A DNA stretch of 64,000 nt, taken from positions 124,001 through 188,000 of the forward strand of contig NZ_CABPSQ010000006.1 of NCBI RefSeq assembly GCF_902459775.1. Reading direction: 5' to 3'. Numbering within the stretch: position 1 is the first letter of the stretch; every line of letters begins with the position of its first letter. Shown here in pieces: positions 8,645-18,122 of the stretch. Source of the stretch: Pandoraea captiosa (GTDB lineage Bacteria > Pseudomonadota > Gammaproteobacteria > Burkholderiales > Burkholderiaceae). A model generated the notes under the pieces. It made no database searches and was not told the DNA's origin. It saw only the letters and a list, made by a program, of their open reading frames with translations. Position numbers and translations under genes: made by a program.

Positions 8645-9846
8645 ACACGTGTCTCCGTTGTCGGCTTCTGCGGGCGCATTTCCTTGGGCATCCCGAGCGC
8701 ACGTTCAGCGATGATATTGAGTTGAACTTCGTTGGTGCCGGCAACGATCGTGTCGGAGCGACTGAACAGGAACACCTGCTGCAGTCGTGTCCTCGAGAAA
8801 TCGTCGATGAAGATGTCGCCCTCCGGTCCCAGCGCGTCGAGCGCAAGTTTGCCGAGATCGCGATGCCAGTTCGACCAGTAGTATTTGATGATGTAGCCCT
8901 CGCGTGTGAGGCTGCCATCCTGCCCACCTGCGAGCGTTCGCAGCGTGTTGTAATGCATGACCTTCAGGCCCATCCATGCATCGGCGATGCGTGCACGAAT
9001 CGACGGAATCTTGTCGGTTCCCGCCTCACGCGCAGCCTTGCAGACGAGCTCCAACTGGTGCTCGAAGTGCATCTGCATGCCGATCCACGACAGACCGCGC
9101 TCGAAGCCGAGCAACGCCATCGCGATTTTCCATCCCTCGCCAGGCTCGCCAACGACGTTCTCGGCGCCGGTGCGGGCACCGTCGAAGAAAACCTCGTTGA
9201 ATTCGCAGCTTCCGGTGATCTGCCGGATCGGCCGCACTTCCACTCCCGGCTGATCCAGCGGCACCAGCAGGAAGATGAGTCCCTTGTGTCCTTGCGACCC
9301 CGGCTCGCAGCGAGCGACGACGAAGATCCACTGTGACTCGTGCGCCAGAGACGTCCAGACCTTCTGGCCATCGATGACCCACTCGCCCGTCGTCTGGTCG
9401 AGACGCGCTCTGGTTTGCACGTTGGCCAGATCGGAACCCGCCCCGGGTTCGGAATACCCCTGGCACCAGTATTCGGTCCCTGCCACGATGCCGGGGAGAA
9501 AACGCGCCTTCTGGGACGGCGTACCGTAGGCGATCAACGTGGGACCCAGCAACGTCTCGCCGAGGTGCCCGATGTGACCCGGACCGCCGGCACGCGCGTA
9601 CTCTTCGTGAAAAATGATCTGCTGCGCCACGGACAACCCACGTCCACCGTACGCTTCAGGCCACCCGACGCAGGTCCACTTCCCTGCCGCCAACTCCTGC
9701 TCCCACTCCTTGCGCAGCGCGGGAAAGGCGTCTTCATCGCCGGCACCGCCACGGTGGCGCAGGCATTCAAATTTTCCTTTCAGGTGATCGCGCATCCATT
9801 GCGCAACCTCCGTGCGGAAAGCTTCGTCTTGTTCGGCGAGATTCAT
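8641..9846 (-). CDS. ipdE1: Acyl-CoA dehydrogenase, FadE30/IpdE1 type
   Basis: The 401-residue protein has the full acyl-CoA dehydrogenase layout: helical N-terminus, a middle domain with WCQGYSEPGAGSDLAN and GQKVWTSLAH, and a C-terminal helical domain ending TNEVQLNIIAERALGMP. The pattern fits FadE30, the larger subunit (IpdE1) of the heterotetramer that dehydrogenates the reduced HIP-CoA. The gene directly upstream encodes a divergent, shorter dehydrogenase, as expected for an alpha2-beta2 enzyme. It overlaps ipdF by 4 bases. Electrons would pass to the ETF encoded at 53.7-55.4 kb. Confidence 0.85.
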   Translation of the reverse strand: MNLAEQDEAFRTEVAQWMRDHLKGKFECLRHRGGAGDEDAFPALRKEWEQELAAGKWTCVGWPEAYGGRGLSVAQQIIFHEEYARAGGPGHIGHLGETLLGPTLIAYGTPSQKARFLPGIVAGTEYWCQGYSEPGAGSDLANVQTRARLDQTTGEWVIDGQKVWTSLAHESQWIFVVARCEPGSQGHKGLIFLLVPLDQPGVEVRPIRQITGSCEFNEVFFDGARTGAENVVGEPGEGWKIAMALLGFERGLSWIGMQMHFEHQLELVCKAAREAGTDKIPSIRARIADAWMGLKVMHYNTLRTLAGGQDGSLTREGYIIKYYWSNWHRDLGKLALDALGPEGDIFIDDFSRTRLQQVFLFSRSDTIVAGTNEVQLNIIAERALGMPKEMRPQKPTTETRV

Positions 9847-9864
9847 CTGCCCATACTCCTGTTC

Positions 9865-11031
9865 TTATTGGCAACTCACTGGCCGGGCTGCGTCGAGCAA
9901 CGAGACGGCGACTTCCTCGCGCAACGCCGCCGGACTCCCGAACCACTGAGACGAGGCCTGTGCGCGCTTGAAATAGAGGTGAGGATCGTATTCCCAGGTG
10001 AATCCCACGCCACCATGCAGTTGAATGGCTTCCTGCGCGCAGAAAAAGAGTGCCTCCGACGCGAAAGTCTTGGCGCATGCCGCTTCCAGAAGCAGCGACG
10101 CGGTGTCGGGTGTCGTGGTCACAAATCGGGCGGCGCCGTATATCGCCGACCGGGTCGCCTCGATCTTCACCATCATTTCGGCACATCGATGCTTGACGGC
10201 CTGAAAGCTGTTGATGGGTCGCCCGAACTGCACGCGCTCGGCGGCATAGGCCAGTGTCATGTCCAGACACTGCTGTGCGGCGCCCAGTTGCTCCGAGGCC
10301 AATGCAATGCCTGCCATTGCCCGCACACGTGCCAGGGCATCGTTGAGGGAGGTCCCGCGACATATCAGCGACGTCGAATCGACGATGACGCCGTCGAGCG
10401 TGACGTGTGCAATGCGCCGGGTGCGATCGAGGTTGGCGTGCTCACGGGCCGTCACCCCGTCGGCATTTGCATCGACCGAAAACAACGCAATCTCCCCGTT
10501 CAGCCGTGCCACAAGCAGAAGCAGCGCCGCCGTGCTCCCATCGGGCACATGCCGGAAGCCTCCCGAGAGCCGGTAGCCACCCTCCACAGTTTCCGCGACA
10601 GCAGTGACGCCGGCAGGGTCCCAATCGACGCCGCGTGCGCCGAAGCCAACGGTGGCCGTCAGTTCGCCCGAGGCGATCTGCGGCAACAGCCGAGCCTTGG
10701 TCTCATGGTCTGCCGCCATCATCAACGTGGTCGCGCCCATGACCACCGTCGCAAAAAACGGCGAGCAGGCGAGACGTCGCCCCATCTGCTCCAGCAGCAA
10801 TGTGAGTTCGACAAAGGACAGATCCAGGCCGCCATAGGCCTCGGGGATGTGGGTCCCGGTCCAGCCAAGGTCCTTTGACATCGCCGTCCAGAGTGATGCA
10901 TCGAACCCCGACGCCGACTCCATGGCGGTGCGCACCATTGCCGAGGCGCTTCTGTCGTCGAGAAACTGCGCGGCAGACTCCTGGATCATCAACTGATCGG
11001 GTGTCAACGAGAAGTCCTGTGCGCCGATCAT
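9865..11031 (-). CDS. Acyl-CoA dehydrogenase-like subunit, probable IpdE2-type partner
   Basis: This 388-residue protein aligns in outline with acyl-CoA dehydrogenases (IPEAYGGLDLSFVEL near the N-terminus, ERVQFGRPINSFQAVKHRCAEM, and QLHGGVGFTWEYDPHLYFKRA near the end), but the middle domain is degenerate. That is typical of the second subunit in steroid-type heterotetrameric dehydrogenases. ATG at 11031 overlaps the stop of the upstream SDR by 4 bases. The natural partner is the FadE30-like protein 18 bp downstream. Pairing is inferred from position; it could instead pair with the dehydrogenase at 14.2-15.3 kb. Confidence 0.8.
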   Translation of the reverse strand: MIGAQDFSLTPDQLMIQESAAQFLDDRSASAMVRTAMESASGFDASLWTAMSKDLGWTGTHIPEAYGGLDLSFVELTLLLEQMGRRLACSPFFATVVMGATTLMMAADHETKARLLPQIASGELTATVGFGARGVDWDPAGVTAVAETVEGGYRLSGGFRHVPDGSTAALLLLVARLNGEIALFSVDANADGVTAREHANLDRTRRIAHVTLDGVIVDSTSLICRGTSLNDALARVRAMAGIALASEQLGAAQQCLDMTLAYAAERVQFGRPINSFQAVKHRCAEMMVKIEATRSAIYGAARFVTTTPDTASLLLEAACAKTFASEALFFCAQEAIQLHGGVGFTWEYDPHLYFKRAQASSQWFGSPAALREEVAVSLLDAARPVSCQ

Positions 11032-11906
11032 GTTCCGTACACCTTTTGCGGCGCCACGCCGCGCGCAATCAACGCATCGACCACCGGCCCCAATTCCTCG
11101 GGGAGCCACCGTGCGCCTTTGTCCTGCACCGGCCCGGTGCGCCAGCCGTCCGCGATCGAGATTTTCCCGCCGGACGCCTCGAAAACTCGCCCCGAGACAT
11201 GTCGCGAAAGCGGGCTTGCGAGCCACACCACCAACGGCGCCACGTTCGCCGGATCCCAGAAATCGAAACTCCCGTCGGCGGGCTTCTTGACGACGTCCGG
11301 CATCGCCCCTTCGGTCATCGAGGTTCTTGCCGCTGGCGCAATCGCGTTCGACGTGATGCCATATCTGCCCAACTCCGCCGCCTGCACGAGCGTCAAGGCG
11401 CAAATTCCCGCCTTTGCCGTTGCGTAGTTCGACTGCGCAATGGAGCCCTGCAACCCCGCGCCGGAGCTGGTGTTGATCAGGCGCGCGTCCACCGTTTCGC
11501 CTGCCTTGGCTTTATCCCGCCAGTGCCGGGCAAGCGTGTTGGCAAGACAAAAATGTCCTCGCAGATGCACCCGTACGACTTCATCCCAATCCTCTTCCGA
11601 GAGATTGACGAACATGCGATCGCGCAGATTTCCCGCGTTGTTGACCAGCGCGTGCACCTCGCCGAACTGCTCGATCGCCTGCGCCACGATGCGACGCGCT
11701 CCGTCCAGCGTCGTGATGTCGTCGGCGTTGGCCACGGCCTTGCCGCCGAGACGCGTGATTTCATCCACGACCGCCTGGGCTGCCTCCTGACGGATGTCGT
11801 TCACGACGACCCTGGCGCTCTCTGCGGCCAGGGCCAATGCATATGCGCGGCCAAGTCCACCGCCGGCGCCGGTAATAATGACTGTGCGTTGATCACAGAT
11901 TCCCAT
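11028..11906 (-). CDS. SDR resembling the hydroxyacyl-CoA dehydrogenase domain of MFE-2 / 17beta-HSD4
   Basis: The 292-residue protein opens with VIITGAGGGLGRAYALALA, a signature of the multifunctional-enzyme-2 branch of SDRs. It has NNAG, the catalytic YATAK, and a long C-terminal region (GRVFEASGGKISIADGWRTG) also seen in that branch. Such enzymes oxidise 3-hydroxyacyl-CoA thioesters, including steroid ones. It lies between fadA6 (13 bp upstream) and an acyl-CoA dehydrogenase (4-base overlap), so it probably supplies the 3-hydroxyacyl-CoA oxidation step before thiolysis. The exact substrate is inferred. Confidence 0.8.
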   Translation of the reverse strand: MGICDQRTVIITGAGGGLGRAYALALAAESARVVVNDIRQEAAQAVVDEITRLGGKAVANADDITTLDGARRIVAQAIEQFGEVHALVNNAGNLRDRMFVNLSEEDWDEVVRVHLRGHFCLANTLARHWRDKAKAGETVDARLINTSSGAGLQGSIAQSNYATAKAGICALTLVQAAELGRYGITSNAIAPAARTSMTEGAMPDVVKKPADGSFDFWDPANVAPLVVWLASPLSRHVSGRVFEASGGKISIADGWRTGPVQDKGARWLPEELGPVVDALIARGVAPQKVYGT

Positions 11907-11919
11907 TGCTGAAGCTCCT

Positions 11920-13074
11920 TCAACCGAGTCGTTCGATGATTGTCACGTTGGCCTGACCGCCGCCTTCACACATTGTCTGCATACCGAATCTCCCCCCGGT
12001 ACGCTCGAGCTCGTGGAGCAGCGTCGTCATTAACTTCGCGCCAGTGGCGCCCAACGGATGCCCCAAGGCGATCGCACCACCGTTCACATTCGTTTTTTCG
12101 TGCGGAAAGCCCGTTTCAATCAGCCAGGCTTGAACAACCGAGGCGAACGCTTCGTTGATTTCCACCAGATCAATGTCCCGAAGGCTCAGATTTGCCTTTT
12201 TCAGCGCGGCGGCAGTTGCGGGAATGGGGGCGGTCAAATGCCAGATCGGGTCATCTGCGAGAACGCTGAGATGGTGAACGCGTGCGCGCGGCGTAAGGTT
12301 GTACCGTTTGAGCGCCGCCTCGGAGACCACCAGCATCGCGGCGGCGGCGTCGCAGGTCTGACTGGAGACGGCCGCCGTGATTTTCGGGTAGTCCTCGCCG
12401 ACCGGCGACAACGACGCCATCTTCTCCAGCGTGGTTTCGCGTGGCGTTTCGTCGTGGTTCAAGCCGCCAAAAGGCGTGATTTCGCGATCGAACCGCCCCT
12501 CCCTGATCGCCTGAAGCGCCCGACGGTGACTCTCCAGTGCAAACGCTTCCATCGATTCGCGCGAGAGCTTCCATTTGTCCGCAATGATCTGCGCTGCATA
12601 GAACTGATTGACCGGTTGGTCGCTAAAGCGAGCGCGCCACCCACGACTTCCGGAAAACGGGTCGGTAAATCCGAGCGGCTCGGCCGCCGTCATCGCGTAG
12701 GCGATCGGCACCAGACTCATGTTCTGCACACCGCCCACGGCAATCACGTCCTGCGTTCCGCTCATGACGGCTTGCGCCGCAAAATGCAGCGCCTGTTGTG
12801 AAGACCCGCAAGCGCGATCGATCACGGTCCCCGGCACATGCGTGGGCAGCCCCGCGGCCAGCCACGAGGTGCGGCTGATCACCCCCGCATTGGGACCCAC
12901 TGCGTCGACGCAACCGAAAATGACGTCGTCATAGTCCTCAGCGGGCACCGAATTGCGTTCCACGAGTGTCTTGAGCACATGCGCGCCGAGATCTGCCGGG
13001 TGAACCGAGCCCAACGATCCACGACGTTTTCCCGTCGGCGTGCGCAATGCGTCGACAATATAGGCTTCTGCCAT
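11920..13074 (-). CDS. fadA6: Acetyl-CoA acyltransferase, FadA6-type thiolase
   Basis: A complete 384-residue thiolase. The nucleophilic Cys lies in [16 protein letters not shown], the His in [16 protein letters not shown], and the second Cys in [10 protein letters not shown]. The opening [20 protein letters not shown] resembles steroid-pathway thiolases. In the known ring C/D pathway FadA6 cleaves the last beta-ketoacyl-CoA, releasing propionyl-CoA and succinyl-CoA precursors. It sits 3 bp after an acyl-CoA dehydrogenase gene and 13 bp before an SDR in the 14-gene operon. The thiolase class is certain; the FadA6 assignment is by context. Confidence 0.85.
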   Translation of the reverse strand: MAEAYIVDALRTPTGKRRGSLGSVHPADLGAHVLKTLVERNSVPAEDYDDVIFGCVDAVGPNAGVISRTSWLAAGLPTHVPGTVIDRACGSSQQALHFAAQAVMSGTQDVIAVGGVQNMSLVPIAYAMTAAEPLGFTDPFSGSRGWRARFSDQPVNQFYAAQIIADKWKLSRESMEAFALESHRRALQAIREGRFDREITPFGGLNHDETPRETTLEKMASLSPVGEDYPKITAAVSSQTCDAAAAMLVVSEAALKRYNLTPRARVHHLSVLADDPIWHLTAPIPATAAALKKANLSLRDIDLVEINEAFASVVQAWLIETGFPHEKTNVNGGAIALGHPLGATGAKLMTTLLHELERTGGRFGMQTMCEGGGQANVTIIERLG

Positions 13075-13077
13075 TGT

Positions 13078-14142
13078 TTAGTCCGTATGGTTGAATGTGT
13101 CGGCCGGGCCGAGCTGCGCATCCGGCGCAAATACGAATGCCCCTACGCGCTGTTTGTGAAAGGCGCGGTCGCCCCACGATGACGTGAGCGCGAGCGCCCG
13201 CTTGACGAAAATTTGGAGGTCGAGCTCCCACGTGTAGCCCATCGCACCGTGGACCTGAATGCCATGCCGTGCAGCGAGCGCCGCCGTATCGGCAGCCGCG
13301 AGCTTGGCGGCCGATACGTAGACGTCGCGATGCGGGTGTTCGGTGGCAAGCGCATAGGCCGCGCGGTACACCACCGGTTTCGCGAACTCCAGCTTCACCG
13401 CCACGTCCGCCAGCAGATGCTTGACCGCCTGAAACGATCCGATCGGCTTGCCGAACTGTTTGCGCTCGGCGGTGTAATCGATCGACAGGTCCAACATTCG
13501 GGCCGCCAACCCGAGGAGTTGCCCCGCCGTCGAAATCGCGCCGCGATTGACCAGATCACGCAAAATCGGTTGGCCTGCCGTCGAATCCGTCAGCCGGGTC
13601 TTTGCCGACGGTTGCCAGATCACGTGAAAGAGTCGGCGCGACAGATCCACACTGGTGTTCGGAATCAGGTCCACATCCACGCGCGACACGGCGTGAATCT
13701 CGCCTTCGTTGGCGAGGAGCATGACATCGGCGAGATGGGCGTCGGCGACCAGAGGATTGACGGGGTGACCGATGGCCACTCGCGCGCTGCCGTCCACCAG
13801 GCGGGGAAGCCAATCGCTTTTCGCCGCATGGCCCGCCGGCAGCGCGCCAAGCAGTCCCGCCGCGAGATAGGCGGTGTCGGTCAACGAATCGGGGATCGCG
13901 AAGTAACCCAGCTCATGCAAGAGCAACGCCCAATCGACGTCGCCCAGCCCCAGTCCGCCGTAGGTGGCGTCGACGGAAAGCCCTGTCAGTCCCTGCGCGG
14001 CGAACTTGCTGCGCAGATCCGTCGAGCGTCCGGCGTCCGTCTCCCACAACGCCCGCAGCAACTCCAGAGAAGCCTCGACCATGAGGAAACTTCGGGTCGC
14101 GTCGCGAAATAGCAGTTGATCTTCGGTAAAGGTGAAGTCCAT
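13078..14142 (-). CDS. Acyl-CoA dehydrogenase-like subunit (second pair, small member)
   Basis: The 354-residue protein is a divergent acyl-CoA dehydrogenase: ATYGGLGLGDVDWALLLHELG, then a poorly conserved middle region, then YTAERKQFGKPIGSFQAVKHLLAD and VHGAMGYTWELDLQIFVKRA. The weak flavin-binding middle domain suggests a heteromeric subunit. ATG at 14142 begins MDFTFTEDQLLFRDAT, the usual first helix. It follows its presumed partner at 14153-15319 by 10 bp. In steroid-degrading bacteria a FadE31/FadE32-like pair acts late, on the ring-opened MOODA-CoA; that role is inferred here. Confidence 0.8.
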   Translation of the reverse strand: MDFTFTEDQLLFRDATRSFLMVEASLELLRALWETDAGRSTDLRSKFAAQGLTGLSVDATYGGLGLGDVDWALLLHELGYFAIPDSLTDTAYLAAGLLGALPAGHAAKSDWLPRLVDGSARVAIGHPVNPLVADAHLADVMLLANEGEIHAVSRVDVDLIPNTSVDLSRRLFHVIWQPSAKTRLTDSTAGQPILRDLVNRGAISTAGQLLGLAARMLDLSIDYTAERKQFGKPIGSFQAVKHLLADVAVKLEFAKPVVYRAAYALATEHPHRDVYVSAAKLAAADTAALAARHGIQVHGAMGYTWELDLQIFVKRALALTSSWGDRAFHKQRVGAFVFAPDAQLGPADTFNHTD

Positions 14143-14152
14143 GGTTCTATCC

Positions 14153-15319
14153 TCACGCACGCGGCATGCCAAGCATGCGCTCGGCGATGATGTTTCTCTG
14201 GATTTCGTTGGTCCCGGCGTAGATGGAGCCCGCCTGCGCAAACAGATATCCGTCCAGCCAGTTGCCAACGTCGTGCGCCTGCGGCGACTCGGGCAACAAC
14301 TCCGCCCGGGATCCCAGAATCTGCATCGCGATCTCGTGCATGCGCAGGTCAAGTTCCGACCAGAAGATCTTGTTGGTGCTCGATTCCGGACCGATATGCC
14401 CGCCCTTGCCAAGGCTGCTGGCGGTGCTGTAGGTGGACAGCGCATAGGCTTGCGCATCCATCCATGCGCGGAGTACCGCGTCCCGGATCGACGGATCGGC
14501 ATCGACGCTCGCCTGATGCTTCAGATAGAGATTCACCAGCGCTTTGGCAGTCGCCTGAAAACGCGCCGGCGAGCGAAGCATGAGCCCACGCTCAAAGCCC
14601 GCGGTCGACATCGCGACCTGCCAGCCAGCGCCCTCCTCGCTCAGGCGGTTCTCGACCGGCACGCGAACGTTGTCGAAAAATACTTCGGCAAACCCGGGCA
14701 GCCCGTTCAGTTGTCGGATCGGGCGGATCGTGATGCCGGGGCTATCGAGCGGCACCAGCAGGAAAGTCAGGCCGTGATGACGCTGCGAATCCGGATCGCT
14801 GCGAAACAGGCCAAACAGCCAGTCGGCCCACACCGCACGCGTCGACCAGGTCTTTTGACCGTTGATCACGTAATGATCCCCATGGCGAATCGCTTTGGTG
14901 CGAATCGCCGCCATGTCCGAGCCCGCCCCCGGTTCCGACCAGCCCTGCGCCCAGATTTCATCGCCGGACGCCATCCCGGGAAGAAATCGCTGCTTCTGCG
15001 CATCGGTTCCGTAATCCATCAGCGTCGGACCGAGGAGAAAAATGCCGTTTTGATTGACCCGCATCGGTGCCCCGGCGCGCCAATACTCCTCTTCGAAGAT
15101 GAGCCACTCGATCAGGTTGCACCCTCGCCCGCCCAATTCCCGAGGCCACGTCACCATGCTCCATCGCCCGGAACTGAGCGTCTTCTCCCACTGACGGTGT
15201 TGCTCGAATCCTTCGGCGGTGTCGAAGCTCACGAGCGGTGTTTTCGGCACATGAACGCTCAGCCAGTCACGCACTTCCCGGCGAAATTCGCGCTGCTCAG
15301 TTGTGTAATCAAGTTTCAT
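14153..15319 (-). CDS. Acyl-CoA dehydrogenase (second pair, large member; FadE31-like)
   Basis: This protein of 388 residues has the canonical motifs WAQGWSEPGAGSDMA, GQKTWSTRAVWADW, PGFAEVFFDNVRVP and the C-terminal GTNEIQRNIIAERMLGMP. I chose ATG at 15319 (MKLDYTTEQREF) because a GGGGGA ribosome site lies 4-9 bases upstream; ATG at 15331 would add four residues. It is paired with the divergent dehydrogenase immediately downstream and follows echA20 after 36 bp. The likely task is dehydrogenation of a steroid-derived acyl-CoA, with ETF as electron acceptor. Confidence 0.83.
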   Translation of the reverse strand: MKLDYTTEQREFRREVRDWLSVHVPKTPLVSFDTAEGFEQHRQWEKTLSSGRWSMVTWPRELGGRGCNLIEWLIFEEEYWRAGAPMRVNQNGIFLLGPTLMDYGTDAQKQRFLPGMASGDEIWAQGWSEPGAGSDMAAIRTKAIRHGDHYVINGQKTWSTRAVWADWLFGLFRSDPDSQRHHGLTFLLVPLDSPGITIRPIRQLNGLPGFAEVFFDNVRVPVENRLSEEGAGWQVAMSTAGFERGLMLRSPARFQATAKALVNLYLKHQASVDADPSIRDAVLRAWMDAQAYALSTYSTASSLGKGGHIGPESSTNKIFWSELDLRMHEIAMQILGSRAELLPESPQAHDVGNWLDGYLFAQAGSIYAGTNEIQRNIIAERMLGMPRA

Positions 15320-15355
15320 TCGATCCCCCATTCCCCGTTGCGCATGCCTGCCGGT

Positions 15356-16120
15356 CTAGAATTGCGCGCGGCGCTTTTCTACAAATGCCGCTCGCGTTTC
15401 CCCCGAATCTGCCGCGAGATATGCCTCGAGCGTGAACCCTTGCTCCCATCGGTATTTCTTCTCAAGATCACCGTCCTCGACACCGTTGAGCGCCTCCTTG
15501 GCCAGACGGACCATGTTCGGGCTCTTCTCCGCGATGCGTCGGGCAATCGCCATCGCGCAATCGCGCAGTTGCGCACGAGGCACCACCTGCCTGATTGCCC
15601 CCAGGCGCCATGCCTCCTGCGCATCGATGAAGTCGCCGGTGAAGTACATGTGGCGCACCACCTGAACCGGAAAAAGTCGCTGAAGATGCGCCCCGCCGCC
15701 CATGGCCCCGCGATCGATTTCCGGTACGCCGAAGGTTGCGCACTCGGACGCCACGACGATGTCGGCTGCACCGGCCACACCGATGCCGCCGCCCAGGACA
15801 AATCCGTGCACGGCAACGATCACGGGCACGGGACTGCGATGCACCGCACGAAACGTCGCGTAGTTGCCCGCATTGACCTTCGCGATGCGCTCCGGGTGTG
15901 CCGCAAGCTCTTTGATATCGACGCCGGCGCAAAAGCCGCGGCCGTCGGCACGGATAACCACCACACGTACGTCGCGATTGCCTCCCAGCGCGTCGATCGC
16001 TGCCGCGAGGGCGTGCCATCCATCGCTATCGAGCGCGTTGACGGGCGGATGATCGATCACGAGCTCCGCCACGCCGTTGTCCAGACTTAGCGAGAAAGGA
16101 GCTTTCTTTTGTTCACTCAT
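15356..16120 (-). CDS. echA20: EchA20-type crotonase, ring D hydrolase
   Basis: The 254-residue crotonase contains DHPPVNALDSDGWHALA, GRGFCAGVDIKEL and GGGIGVAGAADIVVAS, then ATFGVPEIDRGAMGGGAHLQ. This block fits EchA20, which in the ring C/D pathway opens ring D of HIEC-CoA hydrolytically rather than hydrating a double bond. ATG at 16120 overlaps the ipdC stop by 4 bases. Neighbours ipdC, ipdA and ipdB are the enzymes directly before and after it in the known pathway, which supports the assignment. Confidence 0.87.
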   Translation of the reverse strand: MSEQKKAPFSLSLDNGVAELVIDHPPVNALDSDGWHALAAAIDALGGNRDVRVVVIRADGRGFCAGVDIKELAAHPERIAKVNAGNYATFRAVHRSPVPVIVAVHGFVLGGGIGVAGAADIVVASECATFGVPEIDRGAMGGGAHLQRLFPVQVVRHMYFTGDFIDAQEAWRLGAIRQVVPRAQLRDCAMAIARRIAEKSPNMVRLAKEALNGVEDGDLEKKYRWEQGFTLEAYLAADSGETRAAFVEKRRAQF

Positions 16121-17217
16121 GCGCACCTCTCGTGCAGATCGCGTTGTTGATGTTCGATAAGTTGGGACAGACGTTGCGTCGCCTGCGCAGCGATCTCTTC
16201 GATGACGTCTGCGCAACGCTTGAGCTCGCCAATGCTCGCGGCAACCTGGCCGCTCGGCAGCACGCCAAGATCCGGCTGTCCTGAGACAATCGCCGACTGA
16301 ATGAGCATCGGCGCGTTGGCCGCCATCAGCGCCTGCGCGAGTGAGCCGCCGCTTTGCCGCGCATCGAGCGCCATCGCTCTGAGCGCGCGCAGGGATTGCC
16401 AGGCGCTCGCGCCGGAAGCACGCTTCCATCGCATCGCGCTGCTTGCGCTGAACAGAACGCGCTGTATCCAGCCCGATCGCTCCATGCGAAGCAGCGCCTC
16501 GTTCTGGATCAATCGCTGCGGCAACCCGTCGACAACGCTCGTGACCCGGATGCTGCCGGGATCGTTGACCTCGAGGTAGCGCGCAAGGGTCTGGGCGGGG
16601 ACCGGAGACTCCCGGGTCATCAAAAAGCGCGTGCCCATGGCCACGCCCGCCGCACCGGCGGCCAGCGCCGACGCCAATCCCCGGCCACAGGCGTATCCGC
16701 CAGCGGCCACGATGGGAACATCCACCGCATCGAGCACCTGTGGCAGCAGGATGGTGGTCGGCGTCGCCCCCGTGTGGCCGCCGCCCTCCGCGCCCTGAAT
16801 CGTGACAATGTCGGCGCCCAGTTCAACCGCTTTGATCGCATGCTTGACGTGCCCGACCGTGGGCATGCAAATGACGCCCGCCCGGCGCAATTGGTCGATC
16901 ACCTGCCGGTCCGGCCCACGGCCATAGCTGACCGCCCGGACCTTGTAACGGATCGCCAGGTCGATCACCTGTCGGGCGTTTGGCTGAAACATGTGAAAGT
17001 TCAGGCCGAACGGTGCGTCGGTCAGTCGCATGACTTTCTGAATTTCGGCCTCAAGACGCCCGGGCTCGATGGTCGCGCACGCCAGAAAACCGAAACCGCC
17101 GGCATTCGACGTCGCGGCGACCAGATTCGCGTCGGCCACCCACCCCATCGCCGTCTGGACGATGGGATAACGACAGCCGAGCCAATCGCAGACCGGCGTA
17201 TGCAGCGAGATCGTCAT
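16117..17217 (-). CDS. ipdC: IpdC-type flavin enzyme of the nitronate monooxygenase family
   Basis: The 366-residue TIM-barrel flavoprotein has PIVQTAMGWVADANLVAATS at the N-terminus, the phosphate-binding IQGAEGGGHTG, and VPIVAAGGYACGRGLASALAAGAAGVAMGTRF. These mark the nitronate monooxygenase/2-nitropropane dioxygenase superfamily. In steroid degraders the ipdC member oxidises the 5-hydroxy-HIC-CoA intermediate to HIEC-CoA. It overlaps both neighbours by 4 bases (the crotonase upstream and echA20 downstream), so all three are translationally coupled. The family is clear; the IpdC role rests on the surrounding ipd and echA20 genes. Confidence 0.87.
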   Translation of the reverse strand: MTISLHTPVCDWLGCRYPIVQTAMGWVADANLVAATSNAGGFGFLACATIEPGRLEAEIQKVMRLTDAPFGLNFHMFQPNARQVIDLAIRYKVRAVSYGRGPDRQVIDQLRRAGVICMPTVGHVKHAIKAVELGADIVTIQGAEGGGHTGATPTTILLPQVLDAVDVPIVAAGGYACGRGLASALAAGAAGVAMGTRFLMTRESPVPAQTLARYLEVNDPGSIRVTSVVDGLPQRLIQNEALLRMERSGWIQRVLFSASSAMRWKRASGASAWQSLRALRAMALDARQSGGSLAQALMAANAPMLIQSAIVSGQPDLGVLPSGQVAASIGELKRCADVIEEIAAQATQRLSQLIEHQQRDLHERCA

Positions 17218-18086
17218 TTCGATTCGGCCACGGCCGGACGTTGCGAGCTCGCCATCGCTTTCGCGTCATACCCGCCCAACTTGTCGCCCGAGACGAGTTC
17301 GTTGTGCGCGTGGGCAAAGTGATGCCACCCGAAGGCCGCCTCCATCGCCGTGCGCTTGCCCATCAGATCCTCGGCATGGTTGATGGCCTGCTTGGTCAGC
17401 GCGAGCCCCATGCGAGGCATCTTTCCGATGCGCTCGGCGATACTCTGCGCCTCGTCCACCAACTGGTCGCGCGCGACCACGCGATTGACCATCCCCATCT
17501 GATAAGCCCGTTGCGCCGACATTCGTTCGCCGAGGAACAGGAATTCCTTCGCAATGCGCGGGTTCAGCTCGTAAGGGTGTGCGAAATACTCCACGCCGGG
17601 GATTCCCATGCGCACAACGGGATCGGCGAAGAACGCGTCGTCGGAGGCCACAATCAGATCGCATACCCAGGCGAGCATCAGACCGCCCGCAATGCAGGCG
17701 CCGTGCACCACGGCGATCATCGGCTTGGGCAATTCCCGCCAGCGTCGGCACATTCCCAGATAGACTTCCTGCTCACGAACGTAGAGGAACTCGCCGCCCG
17801 GTTTGCCAACGTGGTCGTACCACAGTGATGCGCGCTCGAAACTCTTGTGAATATCGCGCCCCGGGGTGCCGATGTCATGTCCCGCCGAGAAATGCTTCCC
17901 GGCGCCGCGCAACACAATGACCTTGACTTCATCGTCATCGGACGCTCGCCGAAAGGCAGCATCCAGCGCGTAGGTCATTTCGGAGTTTTGGGCGTTGTGA
18001 TACTCGGGACGATTCATCGTCACTGTCGCGATACCGTTCGCGACCTCGTACAACACCACATTCTCGATTTGCTGATCGCCCGTCAT
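17214..18086 (-). CDS. Enoyl-CoA hydratase/isomerase family protein
   Basis: A 290-residue crotonase with GAGKHFSAGHDIGTPGRD and ACIAGGLMLAWVCDLIVASDD, the oxyanion-hole segments, and DPVVRMGIPGVEYFAHPYEL. It is longer than EchA20 and clearly a different branch. A hydratase acting on the side chain of the C/D-ring CoA thioester (a ScdD/ScdY-like role in Comamonas terms) is plausible. It overlaps ipdC by 4 bases and follows ipdB after 36 bp. No specific substrate can be read from the sequence. Confidence 0.8.
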   Translation of the reverse strand: MTGDQQIENVVLYEVANGIATVTMNRPEYHNAQNSEMTYALDAAFRRASDDDEVKVIVLRGAGKHFSAGHDIGTPGRDIHKSFERASLWYDHVGKPGGEFLYVREQEVYLGMCRRWRELPKPMIAVVHGACIAGGLMLAWVCDLIVASDDAFFADPVVRMGIPGVEYFAHPYELNPRIAKEFLFLGERMSAQRAYQMGMVNRVVARDQLVDEAQSIAERIGKMPRMGLALTKQAINHAEDLMGKRTAMEAAFGWHHFAHAHNELVSGDKLGGYDAKAMASSQRPAVAESK

Positions 18087-18122
18087 GGCACTCCCTTCCT
18101 CTATGAAATCTGGCCGATGTGC

